Part shown: piece after piece, positions 1-8,796 of the stretch | How the letters are laid out: every line of letters starts with the position of its first letter | Numbering within the stretch: the stretch's first letter is position 1 | Assembly (NCBI GenBank): GCA_016218025.1 | Contig: JACRFD010000091.1 | Location: forward strand, 1-47,582 | Direction of reading: 5' to 3' | DNA: 47,582 bases | Source of the DNA: Ignavibacteriales bacterium | GTDB lineage: Bacteria > Bacteroidota > Ignavibacteria > UBA10030 > SZUA-254 | Program-made: the position numbers and the translations under genes | Notes under the pieces: generated by a model | Database searches by the model: none | Told to the model about the DNA's origin: nothing | The model's input: only the letters and a program-made list of their open reading frames with translations

Positions 1-96
1 AGCGGAATCTATTTCTATCGGATGCTCGCCCGCCCCACAGATGGCGGGCAGGCAGGAGGATTCACAGAGGTTAAAAAATTAGTAGTGATGAAGTAG
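1..96 (+). CDS. C-terminal end of a T9SS-sorted secreted protein (5' partial)
   Basis: Frame 1 is open from the first base to a TAG at 94-96 and encodes the last 31 residues of a protein. It starts SGIYFYRMLA and ends FTEVKKLVVMK, the last two strands of a type A T9SS C-terminal sorting domain (compare GIYFVRMNA...[11 protein letters not shown] in the giant protein at 31479-35882). The protein is therefore probably exported through the type IX system; its functional part lies outside the window. The loop between the strands, RPTDGGQAGG, is encoded by a GC-rich palindrome (28-49) that looks inserted. A good terminator follows at 167-210. The rest of 97-349 holds no gene and presumably the promoter of the cytochrome gene. 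Confidence 0.8.
   Translation, partial: SGIYFYRMLARPTDGGQAGGFTEVKKLVVMK
28..49. repeat. GC-rich palindrome inside a T9SS sorting-domain coding sequence
   Basis: Arms gcccgcc (28-34) and ggcgggc (43-49) are perfectly complementary around an 8-nt loop. The GC content is far above the flanks. It is in frame and adds a short Gly/Pro-rich loop between the two final beta strands of the encoded sorting domain. Confidence 0.65.
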
Positions 97-166
97 AATC
101 GGAAGATGATAGGCAAAAAAGTCTATACAATAAATTACTTCAGATTATCAAGTAATACCAGATCAA

Positions 167-210
167 AATACTGCCCGTCAGCCGTAACAAGCTGGGGGCA
201 GTATTTATTT
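167..210 (+). terminator. Rho-independent terminator of the upstream T9SS gene
   Basis: Perfect 10-bp arms aatactgccc (167-176) and gggcagtatt (196-205) are extended inside by cagc/gctg (179-182 and 191-194) around a small loop, and T-rich sequence follows. It lies 70 bp after the stop at 96. Confidence 0.75.
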
Positions 211-349
211 ATGCGAAACAAAAACCTCAAAATTTTTATTTGCTTTTTGATTTCTTTCAGATTACATTATCAATAAGATTTATGAAAAATAAATTTTACT
301 TGCCCGCTCAACAATTTCACTACAACCATTAATAATGGAGGGAATTTAT

Positions 350-1723
350 ATGAAACTTTCTAACATATTAATCAAACTTTTACCGGTAATTTTTATCATT
401 ACCATTATCGGCAGTGGCATCGCTGTTTCTCAGGTAAAGAAAGCCGGCGATGAGGCGCTCGGAACAAAAAAGTACGATGATTTTGAAAAACCGGAAGTAT
501 GCGGCGCTTCCTGCCATGTCGATTTCTACCAGCAATGGAAACAGGCAATGATGTCGCAGGCATACACTCATCACTGGGATGAAATAGAATATTTTAAACT
601 TGCCGTGCCACACGCAGAAAAAGATCCGAAAGTAGCAGGCGTGAAAGCCGGCTGTAACGGATGCCATTCTCCGATTGCTTTCATGGCTGGAGATGTTCCT
701 CCGCCGAAACCGGAAGCAAACAGCAGAGCAAATGAATCGGTGTCGTGCGACGTTTGCCACACGATTACCGGATTTGCAGGAGACACACCATTCAACTTTA
801 ATTTTATTTCTGAGCCGGGGAGAGTAAAATATGGACCACGCGAAGCTGCAAGTTCACCTGCACACGAAACGAAATATTCCGAATTTCATAAGAGTGCAGA
901 TTTCTGCGGTGTATGTCACAACGAAAAAGATCCGTACGGAATCTGGGTCAAATCAACTCATCTTGAATGGAAAGAAGGACCTTATTCTAAAGAAGGAGTT
1001 CCATGCCAAAAGTGCCACATGACTTTTGCGAAATCGCATAACGCATCAATGGGACCGGAATTGCCCGATGTTGCACAGCATCTCTTTCATGGGGCGCACG
1101 ATCCCGGAAAAGTACGTGGAGTTGTTGAGCTTCGTATCCATCCGGATAATCGCGATGTCGATCCAGGTGAGAGTGTAAAATTTACCGTGGCGTTATTCAA
1201 TCAGAAAACCGGACATAAATTTCCAACCGGTTCTGCTGAAGAAAGAATGCTATGGCTGCATGTTGAAGCTACAGATGCAAAAGGAACTGTATATCATCTC
1301 CCTGTTGATAAAAAGGGTTTTCCGGGTGAAGAGTACACAATTGCTGCGAATACACTTGCATATCAGGATATGGGAATTGCTTTAAACCAGCCCGACTTTA
1401 AAGGAGTTCAACGCGATGGAGTTCCGGAAGGAGACAGAATTTTCAGATTGCCGTATCTCGATCCGCAAGGAAGAATGACAATCCAGCAATGGAACACGGC
1501 ATCTCAATCTACCGATTACAGAATCGGTCCGCGCGAGACGAAAATGGAAACATTTACCTGGACGGTTCCAACTGCCGCGGCACCTGGACCAATGAAAGTA
1601 AAGGCGGTTTTGAATTATCAAAAACTTCCAACTCCGATTGTTGAATTCCTCGGCGTTCCGAAAGACGAAGCTGAAATTATTGAAGTCAATTTTCATGAAA
1701 CAAACATAAATATCAATCAATAA
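350..1723 (+). CDS. Secreted multihaem c-type cytochrome (cytochrome c554-like N-terminus)
   Basis: A 457-residue exported electron carrier. The ATG at 350 is preferred over 335 because GGAGG at 337-341 sits 8 nt before it, and a signal peptide (about residues 1-28) follows at once. Haem-binding motifs are C102-H106 (CNGCH), C133-H137 (CDVCH), C186-H190 (CGVCH) and C219-H223 (CQKCH). A fifth, C51-H56, has three residues between the cysteines (CGASCH), an unusual CX3CH spacing. The N-terminal pattern of C..CH followed by YxxW resembles the cytochrome c554 family. Residues from about 250 on look like a beta-sandwich with a GHKFPTG motif, common in periplasmic multihaem proteins. The next gene starts 15 bp downstream, so they are probably co-transcribed. 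The electron partners are unknown. Confidence 0.85.
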   Translation: MKLSNILIKLLPVIFIITIIGSGIAVSQVKKAGDEALGTKKYDDFEKPEVCGASCHVDFYQQWKQAMMSQAYTHHWDEIEYFKLAVPHAEKDPKVAGVKAGCNGCHSPIAFMAGDVPPPKPEANSRANESVSCDVCHTITGFAGDTPFNFNFISEPGRVKYGPREAASSPAHETKYSEFHKSADFCGVCHNEKDPYGIWVKSTHLEWKEGPYSKEGVPCQKCHMTFAKSHNASMGPELPDVAQHLFHGAHDPGKVRGVVELRIHPDNRDVDPGESVKFTVALFNQKTGHKFPTGSAEERMLWLHVEATDAKGTVYHLPVDKKGFPGEEYTIAANTLAYQDMGIALNQPDFKGVQRDGVPEGDRIFRLPYLDPQGRMTIQQWNTASQSTDYRIGPRETKMETFTWTVPTAAAPGPMKVKAVLNYQKLPTPIVEFLGVPKDEAEIIEVNFHETNININQ

Positions 1724-1738
1724 ATAGGAAGGCATGGT

Positions 1739-2905
1739 ATGAAAAATATTTTATTCTCGTTTATTATTTTAACATTCTGCATTCTGATTTTTGCTGAACA
1801 ATCATCGGCTATCCCGGCTTATGCACGCAAGTACGATATGTCTTGTAATGTTTGTCATTCGCCAGTTCCCAAATTAAAACCGTTCGGCGATGAATTTGCG
1901 GCGAACGGTTATCAGCTCAAAGATAAAGAGCCACCGCGGTTTGTGCGTGAAACCGGAGATGACAAACTTTTACTGATGAGAGAATTACCGATTGCTGTCA
2001 GGTTTGACGGTGCTTTCAGATTGAGGTCTGCGAAAGATTCGGTTAAGGCTAAGGCAGACATCGAATGGCCCTTTGTAATGAAAATTTTATCATCCGGTCA
2101 GGTTGCTAAAGACGTTTCATACTTCTTCTATTTTCTCATGAACGAAAAAGGAACGCTTGTAGGAGTTGAAGATGCGTTTCTATATTTCAATAATGTAGGG
2201 AATGTAGATTTTGATATAATGGCAGGTCAATATCAGGTATGCGATCCAATTTTTAAAAGAGAGCTCAGGCCCATGTTTGAAGATTATGAAATTTTCAAAG
2301 TTAAGCCGGGTAAATCGATGGCAGATTTAACTTATGACCGCGGATTGGTATTGAGCTATACTCTACCGACCGAAACAAATATAATCGCTTCGGTACAAAA
2401 CGGTAACGGCATCGAGCCGGGCGAAGATTTCATGTTCGATTCGGATCCGTATAAAAATTTCTTTTTCCGTGTCGCACAACCTGTTGATACAAACATTACA
2501 TTAGGCGGACTCGGTTATATCGGAAAAGAAGAGGTTGAAAATATAAAAAGCAATATCGGTATGGGCGGAATAGACGCGACCATCTCTTATGATCAGATGG
2601 AACTGAGCGGCGAATTCATGTATCGTGAAGATTCCAATCCGAATTTTCTTTCAGATAAACAAAAAGTTATTACCCGCGGCGGTTTTGCTCAATTGATGTT
2701 TGCACCGAAATACGATAAAAGTGACTGGTACATATTTTTGATGTATAACAAAATAGATTCCGATCAGGATGATTTAAAATATCATGCTGTTGCCGGAAAC
2801 TTTACATATATGCTCGCCCGGAATTTGAAGCTGATGGGTGAATGCGGTTACGATTTGGAAAGAAAACAACCGAAACTCACTCTCGGTTTTATGTCGGCTT
2901 TCTGA
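1739..2905 (+). CDS. Monohaem cytochrome fused to a predicted outer-membrane beta-barrel
   Basis: 388 residues. A signal peptide (about 1-24) is followed by one c-type haem motif, C36-H40 (CNVCH), in the context IPAYARKYDMSCNVCH, and then KLKPFGDEFAANGYQ. The remainder has no further Cys-haem motif. It is rich in alternating polar/aromatic stretches and ends in Phe, as outer-membrane beta-barrels do. I recall similar haem-plus-barrel proteins from metal-reducing and other anaerobes, but the exact family is not certain. RBS AGGAAGG lies 1726-1732. With the upstream multihaem cytochrome it could form a small conduit moving electrons across the outer membrane (inference). A strong terminator at 2928-2970 closes the unit. 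Confidence 0.7.
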   Translation: MKNILFSFIILTFCILIFAEQSSAIPAYARKYDMSCNVCHSPVPKLKPFGDEFAANGYQLKDKEPPRFVRETGDDKLLLMRELPIAVRFDGAFRLRSAKDSVKAKADIEWPFVMKILSSGQVAKDVSYFFYFLMNEKGTLVGVEDAFLYFNNVGNVDFDIMAGQYQVCDPIFKRELRPMFEDYEIFKVKPGKSMADLTYDRGLVLSYTLPTETNIIASVQNGNGIEPGEDFMFDSDPYKNFFFRVAQPVDTNITLGGLGYIGKEEVENIKSNIGMGGIDATISYDQMELSGEFMYREDSNPNFLSDKQKVITRGGFAQLMFAPKYDKSDWYIFLMYNKIDSDQDDLKYHAVAGNFTYMLARNLKLMGECGYDLERKQPKLTLGFMSAF

Positions 2906-2927
2906 GAATTTTTAGTCTATTAAATTT

Positions 2928-2970
2928 CCGGGTTGTTGTTTTGATTCTTGAATAACAACCCGGTTTTATT
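2928..2970 (+). terminator. Rho-independent terminator of the cytochrome operon
   Basis: A 13-bp stem pairs ccgggttgttgtt (2928-2940) with aataacaacccgg (2951-2963) through one G-U pair, followed by a T-rich tail. It lies 22 bp after the stop of the barrel-cytochrome gene. Confidence 0.85.
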
Positions 2971-3135
2971 TGAGAGATTAAATGGGGATGCTCCGATTAG
3001 TTATACTTCTTATCTTTGATATATTTTTAGTCAAAGCGATTTCATCATATTAAGCTTGCCCCGAATTAATTGTTATTCTTGAACAGATTAACTATATTTT
3101 TCTGTATCACAAAGAAAATATTCAGGAGTATATTT

Positions 3136-5667
3136 ATGTCTCTCAGTAAAAAAGCAAAAATCTGGATCGCGGTTTTATCAACGCCAATAATAATTTTAAT
3201 TATTGCAATAATCGGTTTAAAATTATATTTAACAGGTGACCGGCTCAAAACACTAATAATTCCACCAATCGAGGAAGCCACGCACAGAACCGTGACAGTG
3301 GAAGATATTTCGTTTTCAGTGTTTCCTTCATTTGCCGTTTCAATCGATAAGCTTTCGATATCGAATCCGCCCGGAAAGAAATTTGCACGGGAAACATTCT
3401 TATCGTTCAACAATCTCCGCCTCAAAGTGAATCTTTTCTCGCTGCTTAAAGATAAATTAGAAATTAATTATATCATTATCGATCATCCGGTTATAAGCAT
3501 GGAAGTTCTTGCGGATGGATCGAATAATTATTCAATGACCGAAAAGAAATCGCCGGATGGAAAAGTGCAAGTAGTGAAAAACAGCGGAGGTGCATTATTG
3601 CTCTCTAATCTTCAGATAATAAACGGCGAAATGGAATTCATAAATAAAAAATCAGATATCCGTTTCGTTATGAGCGGAATGGAACAATCGTCAGAAGTTA
3701 CATCCCAATACGGCGCCAGAAATATTGTTATAGAAGGAAAGACATCTATTCAAAAAGTAAGTTATGGCACCATGAATTTATGGCTCTTGATCGATCAACC
3801 GTTAGATGGAAATATAAAAATGACATATGAAATCGATAAGGATATTTTAATTTTCGACGATGTGAAAGCAAAATTAAAAGAACTGCCTGTTATTGTCTCG
3901 GGGTCTATATCGCAACTTCAAAAAGAAGAAATGATTTTCGATATGACTGTTTCAACCCCCGGTACCGGAATGAATCAGCTTCTCTCGCTTGTTCCGGCTG
4001 ATCTGTTGAAAGCGGCGAAAGGATTATCGAGTTCCGGTGAAGTAAAATTCTCGACCAGTATAAAAGGAACTTTGGGAGAAATGCAAACACCCGGTGCAGC
4101 GGGATCATTTACAGTGAAGAATGGATCGATTCAGTACAGCGGTCTTCCCAAATCGATTACCAAAATAAATGTTGCTGGGTCGTTTGAACGCCCCGAAGTT
4201 CGTGCCGGCGAAAAACCGATCGGAAAATTTTCACTCGATAATTTTTCCGCAGCACTCGGAACCAATGAAATAAACGGAAAACTTGGCGTGGTAAATTTCG
4301 AAGATCCCGGTCTTACCGCTTCTTTTAACGGCATGCTGAATCTCGGCGAAGTAAAAGAATTTTATCCGCTGGAAAATGGAACGGATTTATCAGGTACTGT
4401 CCTCGGCAATTTGCAGTTGGATGGGAAAGCAAAAAATCCACAATCAATAAAGGCAAACGGAAAGATAGAATTCCGAAATGTTTCCATGAAAACAGTTACC
4501 TCTCCCCAACCTGTTGAAAAATTAAACGGAGCTATTACGTTCAATAACCAACTCATAGAATCAAAACGACTTGAAATGAATATCGGAGAATCTGATCTTT
4601 CGCTGGGATTCGTTATGAAAAATTATTTGGCTATGGTGAACGAGGATGCAAAAAAAGTGGGAGGCAAACCGACAGCATCAATAACTCTGGCATCTAAACA
4701 ACTTCGAACCGCCGATTTAATTTCTGAAGAGAAACCTTCTGCTGAAAAAGGAAATGGAAATAAAAAGGCAGAAACAAAAGTGATGTTCCTGCCGGGCGTT
4801 GATATTGATGCAAATGTTTCAATCGGCAGGCTTGTTACGGAAAAGTTTGAATTTACAAATGCCCGTGGTTCTTTGAATATTAAAGATGGAATAATCAATC
4901 TGAAAAATTTCTCCATCAACGCATTTGATGGTACCGTTCTAACAAAAGGAGTTCTTGATTTAAGGGATATGAAAAAAAGACCGTTCGATTTCGATCTTGA
5001 TATTGTTGGGGTTCAGGCAAATTCTGCTCTTTCGAAATTCACCTCGTTCGGAAAAAACATTTTCGGTAAATTTACTATGAATACAAAATTAAAAGGAGAT
5101 CTGAACGATACACTCGGACTTAATCCACAAACACTCGTGGGTGACGGAAAAGTGCAAATTTTCGACGGTAAATTGCAGGGATTTGCTTTGACTACAAAAC
5201 TATCTGAGGCAACAGGATTGGAAGAATTGCGGCAGGTCGATTTTAAAAATTGGTCGAACGCATTTTCTATTTCAAACGGGAAAGTTAATATTAAAGACCT
5301 TAAAATAAATTCCGGTGCTGCCGATTTTTCAATGAACGGTACTCATGGTCTGGATGGAAACATGGATTATGTTCTGAACATAAAACTCCCGGCATCTGTT
5401 TCCGACAGATTAAAATTATCCGGCGTGGCATCTCAATTGGTTCAACTTTTTAAAGATAAAGACAATAGAGTAAGCCTGGATTTTAATGTCCGCGGAGCCA
5501 CTACCTCTCCGGCTGTTTCTTTAAATACCAAAACACAGGAAGATATGGCAAAGCAGGCACTTGAAAAAGAAAAACAAAAATTGCTTGATGAAGGAAAAAA
5601 GAAAGCTGGAGACGAGTTAAAAAAGAAAGCAGAAGAAGGTCTGAAAAAATTATTTAAAAAACCTTGA
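3136..5667 (+). CDS. AsmA family inner-membrane-anchored protein
   Basis: 843 residues. The ATG at 3136 is chosen because AGGAG at 3124-3128 precedes it by 7 nt; an upstream in-frame ATG at 3070 has no such site. A single N-terminal membrane anchor (about residues 8-30, KIWIAVLSTPIIILIIAIIG) is followed by the AsmA signature region with VTVEDISFSVFPSF and KLSISNPPG, then a very long repetitive beta-rich stretch. The C-terminal AsmA_2-like part ends in a Lys-rich tail. AsmA-like proteins sit in the periplasm between the two membranes and are linked to phospholipid transport and outer-membrane assembly. rsmA follows after 3 bp, suggesting translational coupling. Confidence 0.85.
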   Translation: MSLSKKAKIWIAVLSTPIIILIIAIIGLKLYLTGDRLKTLIIPPIEEATHRTVTVEDISFSVFPSFAVSIDKLSISNPPGKKFARETFLSFNNLRLKVNLFSLLKDKLEINYIIIDHPVISMEVLADGSNNYSMTEKKSPDGKVQVVKNSGGALLLSNLQIINGEMEFINKKSDIRFVMSGMEQSSEVTSQYGARNIVIEGKTSIQKVSYGTMNLWLLIDQPLDGNIKMTYEIDKDILIFDDVKAKLKELPVIVSGSISQLQKEEMIFDMTVSTPGTGMNQLLSLVPADLLKAAKGLSSSGEVKFSTSIKGTLGEMQTPGAAGSFTVKNGSIQYSGLPKSITKINVAGSFERPEVRAGEKPIGKFSLDNFSAALGTNEINGKLGVVNFEDPGLTASFNGMLNLGEVKEFYPLENGTDLSGTVLGNLQLDGKAKNPQSIKANGKIEFRNVSMKTVTSPQPVEKLNGAITFNNQLIESKRLEMNIGESDLSLGFVMKNYLAMVNEDAKKVGGKPTASITLASKQLRTADLISEEKPSAEKGNGNKKAETKVMFLPGVDIDANVSIGRLVTEKFEFTNARGSLNIKDGIINLKNFSINAFDGTVLTKGVLDLRDMKKRPFDFDLDIVGVQANSALSKFTSFGKNIFGKFTMNTKLKGDLNDTLGLNPQTLVGDGKVQIFDGKLQGFALTTKLSEATGLEELRQVDFKNWSNAFSISNGKVNIKDLKINSGAADFSMNGTHGLDGNMDYVLNIKLPASVSDRLKLSGVASQLVQLFKDKDNRVSLDFNVRGATTSPAVSLNTKTQEDMAKQALEKEKQKLLDEGKKKAGDELKKKAEEGLKKLFKKP

Positions 5668-5670
5668 ATA

Positions 5671-6486
5671 ATGGCATCTCCGAAAGTAACGTTCAAACCG
5701 AAACAATCTCTCGGACAAAATTATCTGATCGATGATAATGTTGCTCGGAAGATTGTCGATTCCATAAATCCGGAAGAAAAAAATGTTGTTATTGAGATAG
5801 GACCCGGGCAGGGTGCATTGACCCAGCATCTTGTTAAACGAGTTGACCGTCTGATTGCATTTGAAATCGATCAAAGGGTTATCGGTGGGCTGCAGGAAAA
5901 ATATAGATCACGGAATATCGAGATAGTCCATGCAGATTTCTTGCAAGTGCCGCTTGTAGATTTAGCGAAAAAATATAAATCAAGATTGACCATTATTGGA
6001 AATATACCATACCATTTAACAAGCCCGATATTATTCAAAATTTTCGATGAACTTGAAGCAGTTGAAAACCTGACAATGATGATGCAAAAAGAAGTCGCAC
6101 GGCGGCTCGTGGCATCGTCATCCACAAAAGATTATGGAATATTATCGGTTTTCTCTCAATATTATTCTGAACCGGAAATCTTATTCAATGTCTCGCCAAA
6201 TTGTTTTTATCCGAAACCGAAAGTAATATCTTCTGTTGTCAGATTAAATATGAAGAGAGATTTGTATAAAAATATTGACGATAAATTGTTCAGGAAAATT
6301 GTTAAAATCGCATTCGGAAAAAGAAGAAAAACACTTAAAAATTCGCTCGCATATTTACCATTTCATAAAAATGTGATTGATTTGATAATTGGCTCAGATC
6401 AACTGCCGTTAAAGAAACGCCCCGAGGAACTGAAGGTTTCTGATTTCATTGAACTTACTATGAAGATTCAGAAATTAATTGTATGA
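5671..6486 (+). CDS. rsmA: 16S rRNA (adenine1518-N6/adenine1519-N6)-dimethyltransferase
   Basis: 271 residues, the usual KsgA length. It dimethylates two adjacent adenosines in the 3' hairpin of 16S rRNA using S-adenosylmethionine. Seen: the N-terminal KQSLGQNYLID signature, the SAM motif I EIGPGQGALT, the acidic end of motif II in IAFEID, HADFLQV, and catalytic motif IV GNIPYHLTSP (NIPY in place of NLPY). The C-terminal helical domain contains FGKRRKTLKNSL. The ATG is 3 bp after the AsmA stop, with a weak RBS inside the end of asmA. Loss of this enzyme is the known route to kasugamycin resistance in other bacteria. Confidence 0.96.
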   Translation: MASPKVTFKPKQSLGQNYLIDDNVARKIVDSINPEEKNVVIEIGPGQGALTQHLVKRVDRLIAFEIDQRVIGGLQEKYRSRNIEIVHADFLQVPLVDLAKKYKSRLTIIGNIPYHLTSPILFKIFDELEAVENLTMMMQKEVARRLVASSSTKDYGILSVFSQYYSEPEILFNVSPNCFYPKPKVISSVVRLNMKRDLYKNIDDKLFRKIVKIAFGKRRKTLKNSLAYLPFHKNVIDLIIGSDQLPLKKRPEELKVSDFIELTMKIQKLIV

Positions 6487-6599
6487 TTGAGGATGAAATG
6501 GAAGAATCTCTTCTTAACATTTTGGTAAAAGTTTACTCTGTAATAACCGTTCACGACTTTCTATCTTTATATTCTATAATTTAATCAGGATCTTACTTT

Positions 6600-7514
6600 G
6601 TGTCGATTATAAATTCCCTTAAAAATCTGAAACCGGTTGATATTTTATATATAATCTTCTTACAAATTCTAACATCTCTTGGTTTTATTTGTTTCCCGGG
6701 AACAGCAACTAATATTTCGATATTGATAATCAATTTCGTTGCGGCAATCTTGATTATTTGGCTCGCAAAAGTATCGGCATCAAATAAATTTAAAATAATG
6801 GGATTCATACACGATTGGTACCCGGTGCCGGGAATATTTTTTATTTTTAAAGAAGTACACTATACTATTATGGCAATGGGAAGCAAAGATTGGGATTCAG
6901 TTTTAATTAACCTCGACCGCGCCATTTTCAGCACCGATCCCACGGTTTGGTTGTTCAATTATTCAAGCCCGATAGTTACTGAAATTTTACAGATAGCTTA
7001 TACAAGTTATTACTTTATCATGCTTGCGGTTGCAATCTCTCTTTATCGAAAAAAAGAAATTGAGAAGTTCAATTTTTTTGCCTTCACAATCGTTTACGGG
7101 TTCATACTTTCTTATTTCGGATATTTAATTTTCCCAGGTGTGGGTCCGCGGTTTACGCTGCACAATTTTGCTTCTCTAAATTCCGAGTTGCCCGGATTAT
7201 GGCTAACTTCACATTTGAGAGATTTCATAAATGCAGGCGAGTCGATACCGAAAGATGTAATCAACCCGATCATTTATGCACAGCGCGATATTTTCCCAAG
7301 CGGACATACGCAAATGACTTTACTTACCATGTATTACGCTCACCACTACAAACTTTCATTTAGATATATTATCGACCTTCTCGGAGTTCTGCTGGTAATA
7401 GGAACGGTTTATTTGAGATACCATTATGTGGTGGATCTGATTGGAGGAGTAATCTTCGCTATCATAACAATCGGGACGGCGAAGAAATTGATCTTGTGGT
7501 GGGAGAAGAAATAG
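6600..7514 (+). CDS. PAP2 superfamily membrane phosphatase (Aur1-like)
   Basis: 304 residues, starting at a GTG (6600) with CAGGA 6586-6590 as ribosome-binding site. About six hydrophobic segments are visible. PAP2 motifs in the second half are GVGPRFT, SGHTQM (with the catalytic-type His) and YLRYHYVVDLIGG (RxHxxxD). The arrangement matches the PAP2_3/inositol-phosphorylceramide-synthase-like branch more than classical undecaprenyl pyrophosphate phosphatases. Expected to work on lipid phosphates at the outer face of the inner membrane; the substrate cannot be read from sequence. A 113-bp gap separates it from rsmA, so it may have its own promoter. Confidence 0.82.
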   Translation: MSIINSLKNLKPVDILYIIFLQILTSLGFICFPGTATNISILIINFVAAILIIWLAKVSASNKFKIMGFIHDWYPVPGIFFIFKEVHYTIMAMGSKDWDSVLINLDRAIFSTDPTVWLFNYSSPIVTEILQIAYTSYYFIMLAVAISLYRKKEIEKFNFFAFTIVYGFILSYFGYLIFPGVGPRFTLHNFASLNSELPGLWLTSHLRDFINAGESIPKDVINPIIYAQRDIFPSGHTQMTLLTMYYAHHYKLSFRYIIDLLGVLLVIGTVYLRYHYVVDLIGGVIFAIITIGTAKKLILWWEKK

Positions 7515-7692
7515 GATATTGTAGTTTTTTTCAGGAAGAAATCGATTCTTAACAAATTCTTCCCTTCAAAAATACCACTTACTTTTTTATTATCATAAAA
7601 ATTTTCTTTGTTTTTGAAAAAAATTCCGATTATTTTTTTGACTTTTATTCTATGTTTGAGTATGTTCATTTCATAGAAAAATTAAAATATAT

Positions 7693-8751
7693 ATGAAGCA
7701 AACCGATATTTCTACAATAGGCGAATTTGGACTAATCGACCGCATCAGCAAGATAATTGATGAACAAGCAGGCAGCCAACCGTTACGCCAAAATTTATTG
7801 ATAGGCATTGCTGATGATGCCGCAGTCTATAAACCGGCAGCCGGTAAGGTGCAGCTTTTTACAACCGATGCGTTTGTTGAAGGAATTCACTTCGATCTCA
7901 CATATACTTCGTTCAAACATTTAGGGTGGAAAGCTATCGTTGCAAACGTTAGCGACATTGCAGCAATGTGTGGGGTTCCGCGTTATGCAACCATCGTTCT
8001 TTCACTTCCCAAGAAAATTTCAGTTGAAATGATTGAAGAATTTTATCATGGTGCGGTTTTTGCCTGCGAAAAATATTCTTGCCTGATTGTTGGCGGTGAC
8101 ACCACTTCGTCACTCGCAAACAGCATGATCTCGGTTGCAATGACAGGAGAAGCGGATGAATCGAAAATCAAATTTAGAAAAAATGCTTCACCGGGCGAAT
8201 ATATTTGCGTTACCGGTCATCTTGGGGCATCGCTGGCTGGGCTGAAAATTCTGAAACGAGAAAAAGAACGATTTGCTCTATCAACTGAGCAGCAATTATT
8301 TAAACCAAACTTGGAGCCATACACACCAGCAATCGAAAAACATTTAATGCCCAAACCACGGCTTGATATATCGGGAATTTTTGCAGAACGCGTCAATGTA
8401 GGAGCAATCATTGATGTCAGCGACGGCCTTGCCTCCGAAATCAATCATATCTGCAACAACAGCGGTACCGGCGCGGTAATTCATGAACACAATATTCCTG
8501 TCGATACAATAACTCAAAAAATTGCATCCGAATTTAATGAGCCGCCAACAGATTACGCTCTCTACGGCGGCGAAGAATATGAATTACTATTCACCATCAA
8601 AGACGATGAGTACGCGAGATTAGAAAAATTAACCAACGATGTTACAATCATCGGGCGTGTGACGGAAAAAGAAAAAGGAATTGTTCTGATCCGCGAAAAT
8701 GGCGAGCAGGAACCGCTCAAAGCTGGCGGATGGAATCACTTTAAGAGTTAA
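7693..8751 (+). CDS. thiL: Thiamine-monophosphate kinase
   Basis: 352 residues. It phosphorylates thiamine monophosphate to the active cofactor thiamine diphosphate in the cytoplasm. ThiL/PurM-fold motifs are visible: N-terminal IGEFGLIDRI, GIADDAAV (metal/ATP-binding Asp pair), TTDAFVEGIHFD, VANVSDIAAMCG, VGGDTTS, DVSDGLASE and the C-terminal YGGEEYELLF. The length is typical. No other thiamine gene and no TPP riboswitch-like element is visible in the 178 bp upstream. The codon signature matches the neighbours. Confidence 0.95.
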   Translation: MKQTDISTIGEFGLIDRISKIIDEQAGSQPLRQNLLIGIADDAAVYKPAAGKVQLFTTDAFVEGIHFDLTYTSFKHLGWKAIVANVSDIAAMCGVPRYATIVLSLPKKISVEMIEEFYHGAVFACEKYSCLIVGGDTTSSLANSMISVAMTGEADESKIKFRKNASPGEYICVTGHLGASLAGLKILKREKERFALSTEQQLFKPNLEPYTPAIEKHLMPKPRLDISGIFAERVNVGAIIDVSDGLASEINHICNNSGTGAVIHEHNIPVDTITQKIASEFNEPPTDYALYGGEEYELLFTIKDDEYARLEKLTNDVTIIGRVTEKEKGIVLIRENGEQEPLKAGGWNHFKS

Positions 8752-8796
8752 ACTAAATTTTTATTGTGTAATGATAACGATAGAAAGGAAAGTGTC

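Noticed and set aside
7515..7692. TPP riboswitch upstream of thiL
   Set aside because: No CUGAGA or ACCUGA-type conserved elements in the gap.
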